Positions 15,157 through 19,002 of a DNA stretch of 19,002 nucleotides are shown here, piece by piece. The notes below the pieces were generated by a model. The model searched no databases, had not been told where the DNA came from, and saw only the letters and a list, made by a program, of their open reading frames with translations. Within the stretch, counting starts at the first letter, position 1. Every line of letters starts with the position of its first letter. Position numbers and translations under genes: made by a program. This DNA comes from DATAXI01 sp036266845 (GTDB taxonomy: Bacteria; Verrucomicrobiota; Verrucomicrobiia; Chthoniobacterales; Chthoniobacteraceae): contig DATAXI010000129.1 in the NCBI GenBank assembly GCA_036266845.1, forward strand, positions 1 through 19,002, read 5' to 3'.

Positions 15157-16170
15157 TTACCCCAGCACCTGCTGCTGTTGTTGCTGCTGATCGGAGAATC
15201 CCTCGTGGAATGGGTGGTAAATATAGATCGAGAAAAGCGCCTCGCCCACGTCGTTCAATTGCAACTGGAGACTGTCCAGATACTCGTGCAGCCCCCGCGC
15301 GAAAATTTCGCCGATATCGGTAAACTGCAACTGCGAGAGAAGCCGGCCGGACCGTTTCTCCGCATCGTTCCAGAAGCGCCCGGGCGGCGCGCCGGACAGC
15401 GCCCGCAGCACGGAGTCCAGCTCCGCCACGCAAAAGCGCACCGAGCGCGGAAACTCCGGCGAGAGCAGCAGCAACTGGCTCACCCGCCGCGGACCCACAT
15501 CCACGCCATGGATGTGCCGGTAGGCATCCCACGCGCTGCACGAGCGGAGGATGGCGCTCCACTCCAGCGCATCGGTCTGGCTCATGGTGCCGGGCACGCC
15601 GTGGCTGGGCAGGGAAGCGTGCCGCAGGTCCAGGATGCGCGTCGTCTTGTCCGCCCGCTCGATGTATTTGCCCGCCTGGAGGAAGTACCACCCCTCGTTG
15701 CGCGGGATGGTGGAGGCGATGAGCCCCTGCAAATCGCATGAGCTGGCGCGCACCTCGTGAAAGAATTCCGTGGGGCTCGATGCCCACATCTCCTGCGCGC
15801 GATCCGACCGCAGCAGAAGGTGGATGCGGTTGATCTCCTCCCACATCTCGATGGTGATCTGGTCCCGCACCATCCGCGCATTCTCACGCGCCTGGGCGAT
15901 CGAGCACGCGATGGAATTCGGGTTTTCCCGCTGAAAGACAAAGTACTCGGTCACCGTCCGCCCGTTCGCCTCCTCGTACAGCTCAAAGAAGTGATCCTCA
16001 TCCCCCGTGGTTTGCACAATCGGCAGCCAGTGGCGGGAAAGGTGCTCGTCATCCAGCCGGCGGAAATCGAGCAGCAACTGGAGATTCACATCCAGAATGC
16101 GGGCCACGTTATCCGCCCGCTCGATGTAACGGCTCAGCCAGTAAAGTGAATTTGCGACGCGTGAGAGCAT
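15157..16170 (-). CDS. Alpha-E domain protein (DUF403 type)
   Basis: A 337-residue all-helical protein of the alpha-E family, found almost only beside circularly permuted ATP-grasp and transglutaminase-like genes. The family hallmark occurs twice: YIERAD at 15-20 (LYWLSRYIERADNVARILD) and again at 169-174 (AGKYIERADKTTRILDLR), which marks two related helical halves. Biochemical activity is unknown. The ATG has a plausible AGGA 8 nt upstream and lies 21 bp after the ATP-grasp stop, so the two are co-transcribed. Odd: the C-terminus ends in seven glutamines (SDQQQQQQQVLG), encoded by mixed CAG/CAA codons at 15169-15189. Confidence 0.93.
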   Translation of the reverse strand: MLSRVANSLYWLSRYIERADNVARILDVNLQLLLDFRRLDDEHLSRHWLPIVQTTGDEDHFFELYEEANGRTVTEYFVFQRENPNSIACSIAQARENARMVRDQITIEMWEEINRIHLLLRSDRAQEMWASSPTEFFHEVRASSCDLQGLIASTIPRNEGWYFLQAGKYIERADKTTRILDLRHASLPSHGVPGTMSQTDALEWSAILRSCSAWDAYRHIHGVDVGPRRVSQLLLLSPEFPRSVRFCVAELDSVLRALSGAPPGRFWNDAEKRSGRLLSQLQFTDIGEIFARGLHEYLDSLQLQLNDVGEALFSIYIYHPFHEGFSDQQQQQQQVLG

Positions 16171-16191
16171 TAGAATATTCCTGCTTCGATC

Positions 16192-17631
16192 CTAATCATA
16201 GAGCACCCAGGTATCCTTGCTGCCGCCGCCCTGGCTGGAGTTGACCACCAGCGAGCCCTTCCGCAGCGCCACCCGCGTCAGCCCCCCCGGCATGATGGTG
16301 GTCCGTTCCCCGTACAAAATAAACGGCCGCAGATCGACATGCCGCCCCTCGAATCCGGACTCCTCGCACCACGTGGGATGGCGCGAGAGGGAGATCATCG
16401 GCTGCCCAATGTAATTGCGCGGGTCCGCCTCGATGAGGCCGCGGAATTTCTCGATCTCCTCCTTGCTCGCTCGCGGCCCCATCAGCATCCCGTAGCCGCC
16501 CGATTCATTGGCCGCCTTCACCACCAGCTCCGGCAGATGCTCCAGCATATACTTCTTATCCGCCTCCTCGGAGGCGAGGTACGTCGGCACATTCGGCAGG
16601 ATCGGCTCCTGATCCAGATAGTATTTAATGATGCGGGGCAAAAAGTAATACACCACTTTGTCATCCGCCACCCCGGTGCCGATGGAATTCGCCAGCGACA
16701 CGTTCCCCTCGCGGTACGCATTGATCAGCCCCGGCACCCCCAGCACGGAATCCTTCCGGAACACGGTCGGATCCAGAAAATCGTCATCGATCCGCCGGTA
16801 GATCACATGCACCGGCCGCAGCCCGCGCGTGGTCCGCATGTAAACGTGCGAGTCCCGCACCACCAGGTCGCGTCCTTCCACAATCTCGATGCCCATCTGG
16901 CGCGCAAGGTACGTGTGCTCGAAGTACGCCGAGTTATACGCCCCCGGCGTCAGCAATACCACGGTCGGGTCCGCCACTCCAGCCGGCGCAATGTGCTGCA
17001 TGGTCTTCAGCAGATCCGTGGAATACGAATCCACAGGCCGCACCCCGATGCTCTCGAAGATTCCCGGAAAACTCCGCTTCATCGCCCGCCGGTTCTCCAG
17101 CACATAAGAGACCCCCGAGGGCGAGCGGCAATTATCCTCCAGCACCAGGTAATTCCCATCCTTGTCCCGGATCAGATCGGTCCCGCAGATGTGCACGTAA
17201 ATATCCTTAGGCACCTGAAAGTTCACAAACTCCCGCCGGAAATGCTTTGCCGAGAGCACATAGAACGGCGGCACCACCCCGTCCTTCATGATCCGCTGCT
17301 CATGGTACACATCGTGCAGGAAGAGATTCAGCGCCGTGATCCGCTGCTCCAGCCCGCGCTCCAGATGCTCCCACTCCGCTGCCGGGATGATGCGCGGGAT
17401 CAGGTCAAAAGGGAAAATCCGCTCCGTCCCCTGCGAGTCCCCATAGACATTGAACGTGATCCCCTGCCGCAGAAAAGCCAGGTCCACCGCATTCCGCTTC
17501 GCGTCAAATTCATCCCGGTCCAGCGTCTCGAATCGCTCCACAAACCGCTGGTAATGCGGGCGGATCGCGGAGTCCGGGTGGACCATTTCGTCAAAGAATT
17601 CTTCGGATGCGTAGTTCGTCAGCAGAGACAT
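16192..17631 (-). CDS. Circularly permuted ATP-grasp ligase
   Basis: A 479-residue protein of the circularly permuted ATP-grasp family (DUF404/DUF407 type). ATP-grasp enzymes join a carboxylate to an amine through an acyl phosphate. Recognisable segments are GITFNVYGDSQGTERIFPFD near the N-terminus, the acidic Mg-binding LEDNCRSPSGVSYVLENR (E165, D166, N167), and the nucleotide-binding loop VVKAANESGGYGMLMG (about 369-384, GGYG at 378-381). The C-terminal SLVVNSSQGGGSKDTWVL is typical of the family. It is the first gene of the four-gene operon. No signal peptide. The substrate is unknown; the family is predicted to build or modify peptides. The start has no Shine-Dalgarno sequence. Confidence 0.94.
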   Translation of the reverse strand: MSLLTNYASEEFFDEMVHPDSAIRPHYQRFVERFETLDRDEFDAKRNAVDLAFLRQGITFNVYGDSQGTERIFPFDLIPRIIPAAEWEHLERGLEQRITALNLFLHDVYHEQRIMKDGVVPPFYVLSAKHFRREFVNFQVPKDIYVHICGTDLIRDKDGNYLVLEDNCRSPSGVSYVLENRRAMKRSFPGIFESIGVRPVDSYSTDLLKTMQHIAPAGVADPTVVLLTPGAYNSAYFEHTYLARQMGIEIVEGRDLVVRDSHVYMRTTRGLRPVHVIYRRIDDDFLDPTVFRKDSVLGVPGLINAYREGNVSLANSIGTGVADDKVVYYFLPRIIKYYLDQEPILPNVPTYLASEEADKKYMLEHLPELVVKAANESGGYGMLMGPRASKEEIEKFRGLIEADPRNYIGQPMISLSRHPTWCEESGFEGRHVDLRPFILYGERTTIMPGGLTRVALRKGSLVVNSSQGGGSKDTWVLYD

Positions 17632-17700
17632 GATATTGAAAGCATTGATCTACTAAATAATGGAGTGACCCGAGCAGAGCGATTTTCCCCGTTCCCCGGG

Positions 17701-17835
17701 GAGCGCGGGCATCTTGCCCGCTCCATCCGGCATCCTGCCGGATGGTCCCAAGCGCAACCCAACATCCAAAATCCCCCCAAAAACCCCTTTCTCCGAAACC
17801 GTCCCCCCAGCGCCCGGGCTGCAAGCCCGCGCTCC
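17701..17835. repeat. Cluster of REP-like intergenic palindromes
   Basis: Three GC-rich dyads lie in the 350 bp gap before the ATP-grasp gene. (1) GCGGGC-ATCTT-GCCCGC at 17705-17721. (2) CCATCCGGCA-TCC-TGCCGGATGG at 17723-17745, a perfect 10 bp stem. (3) An imperfect one, CGGGCT-GCA-AGCCCG, at 17815-17829. Read on the minus strand, the units spell AGKMPALPG and ACSPG, a spurious-peptide signature I associate with dispersed repeats in Verrucomicrobiota and Planctomycetota genomes; this association is from memory. Copy number in the genome cannot be judged here. The rest of the gap (17632-17700 and 17836-17905) shows no gene. Confidence 0.55.
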
Positions 17836-17904
17836 CCCCGGTGCCTCTAACAGGGCGCACATTGGTTCCATCGTGGTCATTGGATTTTCTCGGAATGGCA
17901 GGAA

Positions 17905-17948
17905 AAATGGAAAGGGTCACGCCGGCTTCGTCACGGCGTGACCCTTTC
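17905..17948 (-). terminator. Rho-independent terminator of glnA
   Basis: GAAAGGGTCACGCCG (17910-17924) and CGGCGTGACCCTTTC (17934-17948) form a perfect 15 bp stem with a 9 nt loop, 36 bp after the glnA stop. On the minus strand it is followed by CATTTTTCC. This is the clearest terminator in the window and separates glnA from the ATP-grasp operon. Confidence 0.85.
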
Positions 17949-17983
17949 GCTAGTGGTTGGGTTAGTCGAGGTTCTCCATGCGG

Positions 17984-19002
17984 TTACAGATCAAAGTACA
18001 TGGCAAACTCATAGGGATGCGGACGCAGCCGCAGCGCGTCGTATTCCTTCACCTTCAACTCGATCCAGTTTGCGATGAAGTCCCGCGTGAAAACATCCCC
18101 CTTCAGCAGAAACTCGTGGTCCGCCTCCAGCGCCTGGATCGCCCCTTGCAGCGAGTCCGGCGCCTGCGGCACCCTTGCCAGCTCTTCCGGCGGCAGATCG
18201 TAGAGATTCTTGTCCAGCGGATCCCCCGGGTCGATCCGGTTCTGGATTCCATCCAGCCCCGCCAGCATCATCGCGGAGCAGGCCAGGTAGATATTCGCCG
18301 CCGGGTCCGGCGTGCGAAACTCCACGCGCTTCGCCTTCGGATTTGGCGAGTAAGTCGGGATGCGGATCGCCGCCGAGCGGTTCCGCGCGCTGTATGCGAA
18401 ACTCACCGGCGCCTCATACCCCGGCACCAGCCGCTTATAGGAGTTCGTCGTCGGATTCGTAATCGCCGTGAGCGCCCGCGCATGCTTGATGAGGCCGCCG
18501 ATATAAAACAGCGCCATCTCGCTCAGGCCCGCATACCCGTTGCCCGCAAACAGCGGCTTGCCATCCTTCCACAGGGACTGGTGCGTATGCATCCCGGAGC
18601 CATTATCGCCAAACAGCGGCTTCGGCATGAAAGTCACCGTCTTATTGTGCCGGCGCGCCACATTCTTGATGATGTATTTGTAATACATCATCCAATCGCC
18701 CATCGTCTTCAGCGGCGCAAAACGGATATCGATCTCCGCCTGCCCGCCAGTCGCCACCTCATGGTGCTGCCGCTCGATCGGCACCCCCGCCTTTTCCAGC
18801 TCCAGGCACATCTCATTGCGGATATCCTGCTGCGTATCCGTCGGCGCCACCGGAAAGTAACCTTCCTTGTGCCGAACCTTGTACCCCAGGTTCGGAAACT
18901 CCTCCCGGCCCGTATTCCACACCCCCTCATTACTGTCCACAGAGTGGAATGAGGAGTTCGAGGTATAATCAAACCGCACATCGTCAAAAATAAAGAACTC
19001 CG
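17984..19002 (-). CDS. glnA: Glutamine synthetase type I (5' end outside window)
   Basis: ATP-dependent synthesis of glutamine from glutamate and ammonia; cytoplasmic dodecamer. About 338 codons are visible and the frame runs out of the right edge (EFFIFDDVRFDY precedes the internal GTG at 18979), so roughly the first 130 residues are missing. Visible motifs: the ATP-binding signature KPLFGDNGSGMHTHQSLW, NPTTNSYKRLVPGYEAP, RNRSAAIRIP, and VEFRTPDPAANIYLA. KNLYDLPPEE contains the tyrosine (codon 18200-18202) that is adenylylated in GSI-beta enzymes, so control by GlnE is likely. It ends FAMYFDL. A strong terminator follows; the gene is probably not co-transcribed with the ATP-grasp gene. Confidence 0.97.
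   Translation of the reverse strand, partial: EFFIFDDVRFDYTSNSSFHSVDSNEGVWNTGREEFPNLGYKVRHKEGYFPVAPTDTQQDIRNEMCLELEKAGVPIERQHHEVATGGQAEIDIRFAPLKTMGDWMMYYKYIIKNVARRHNKTVTFMPKPLFGDNGSGMHTHQSLWKDGKPLFAGNGYAGLSEMALFYIGGLIKHARALTAITNPTTNSYKRLVPGYEAPVSFAYSARNRSAAIRIPTYSPNPKAKRVEFRTPDPAANIYLACSAMMLAGLDGIQNRIDPGDPLDKNLYDLPPEELARVPQAPDSLQGAIQALEADHEFLLKGDVFTRDFIANWIELKVKEYDALRLRPHPYEFAMYFDL

Noticed and set aside
16339..17850. 503-codon open frame antisense to the ATP-grasp gene
   Set aside because: Shadow of a well-supported gene; its product is an Arg/His/Pro-rich low-information sequence, and it runs on into the palindrome cluster.
17984..19002. glnA as a dedicated glutamine supplier or ligase partner of the ATP-grasp operon
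   Set aside because: It is an ordinary type I synthetase with its adenylylation tyrosine, and a 15 bp-stem terminator plus a 350 bp gap separate it from the operon.

Overview
The window is a GC-rich bacterial chromosome segment that best fits the Verrucomicrobiota. This placement is an inference. It rests on the family-typical proteins (a ClpX-like unfoldase without zinc finger, a shortened F1 delta subunit, a PA14-like protein with a TonB-like anchor), the general lack of Shine-Dalgarno sequences, and an intergenic palindrome family whose shadow translation reads 'AGKMPAL'. No tRNA, rRNA, insertion sequence or CRISPR array is visible.

Layout. Positions 1-4606 lie on the plus strand: the last codons of an unseen upstream gene, a ClpX-type AAA+ unfoldase, the 4-alpha-glucanotransferase malQ (its N-terminus is doubtful), a hairpin plus T-run terminator, and malate dehydrogenase mdh. 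From 4630 to the right end every gene is on the minus strand and is transcribed right to left. In order of transcription these are: glnA (5' end outside the window) with a strong terminator; a ~350 bp gap holding repetitive palindromes; a four-gene set encoding a circularly permuted ATP-grasp ligase, an alpha-E protein, a transglutaminase-like protein and an exported beta-propeller protein; a ~320 bp regulatory gap; the complete F1Fo ATP synthase operon atpBEFHAGDC; and a PA14-like membrane-anchored protein of unknown role that converges on mdh.

How they work together. mdh, malQ, glnA and the atp operon are central metabolism: malate oxidation, maltodextrin use, ammonia assimilation and ATP synthesis. 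The atp operon is complete and standard in order. Its c-subunit gene atpE is bracketed by two strong stem-loops in unusually long spacers, which suggests post-transcriptional adjustment of c-subunit dosage. Its upstream region carries a perfect TGTGA-N6-TCACA palindrome of the CRP/FNR-family type and a second, unrelated palindrome.

The least understood part is the ATP-grasp / alpha-E / transglutaminase set. It belongs to a widespread gene neighbourhood predicted to make or modify peptides by amide-bond ligation, with no settled substrate. Here it ends in an exported propeller protein whose start codon lies 4 nt after the transglutaminase stop, and the alpha-E protein ends in seven glutamines. 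This is the best candidate in the window for an under-described system.
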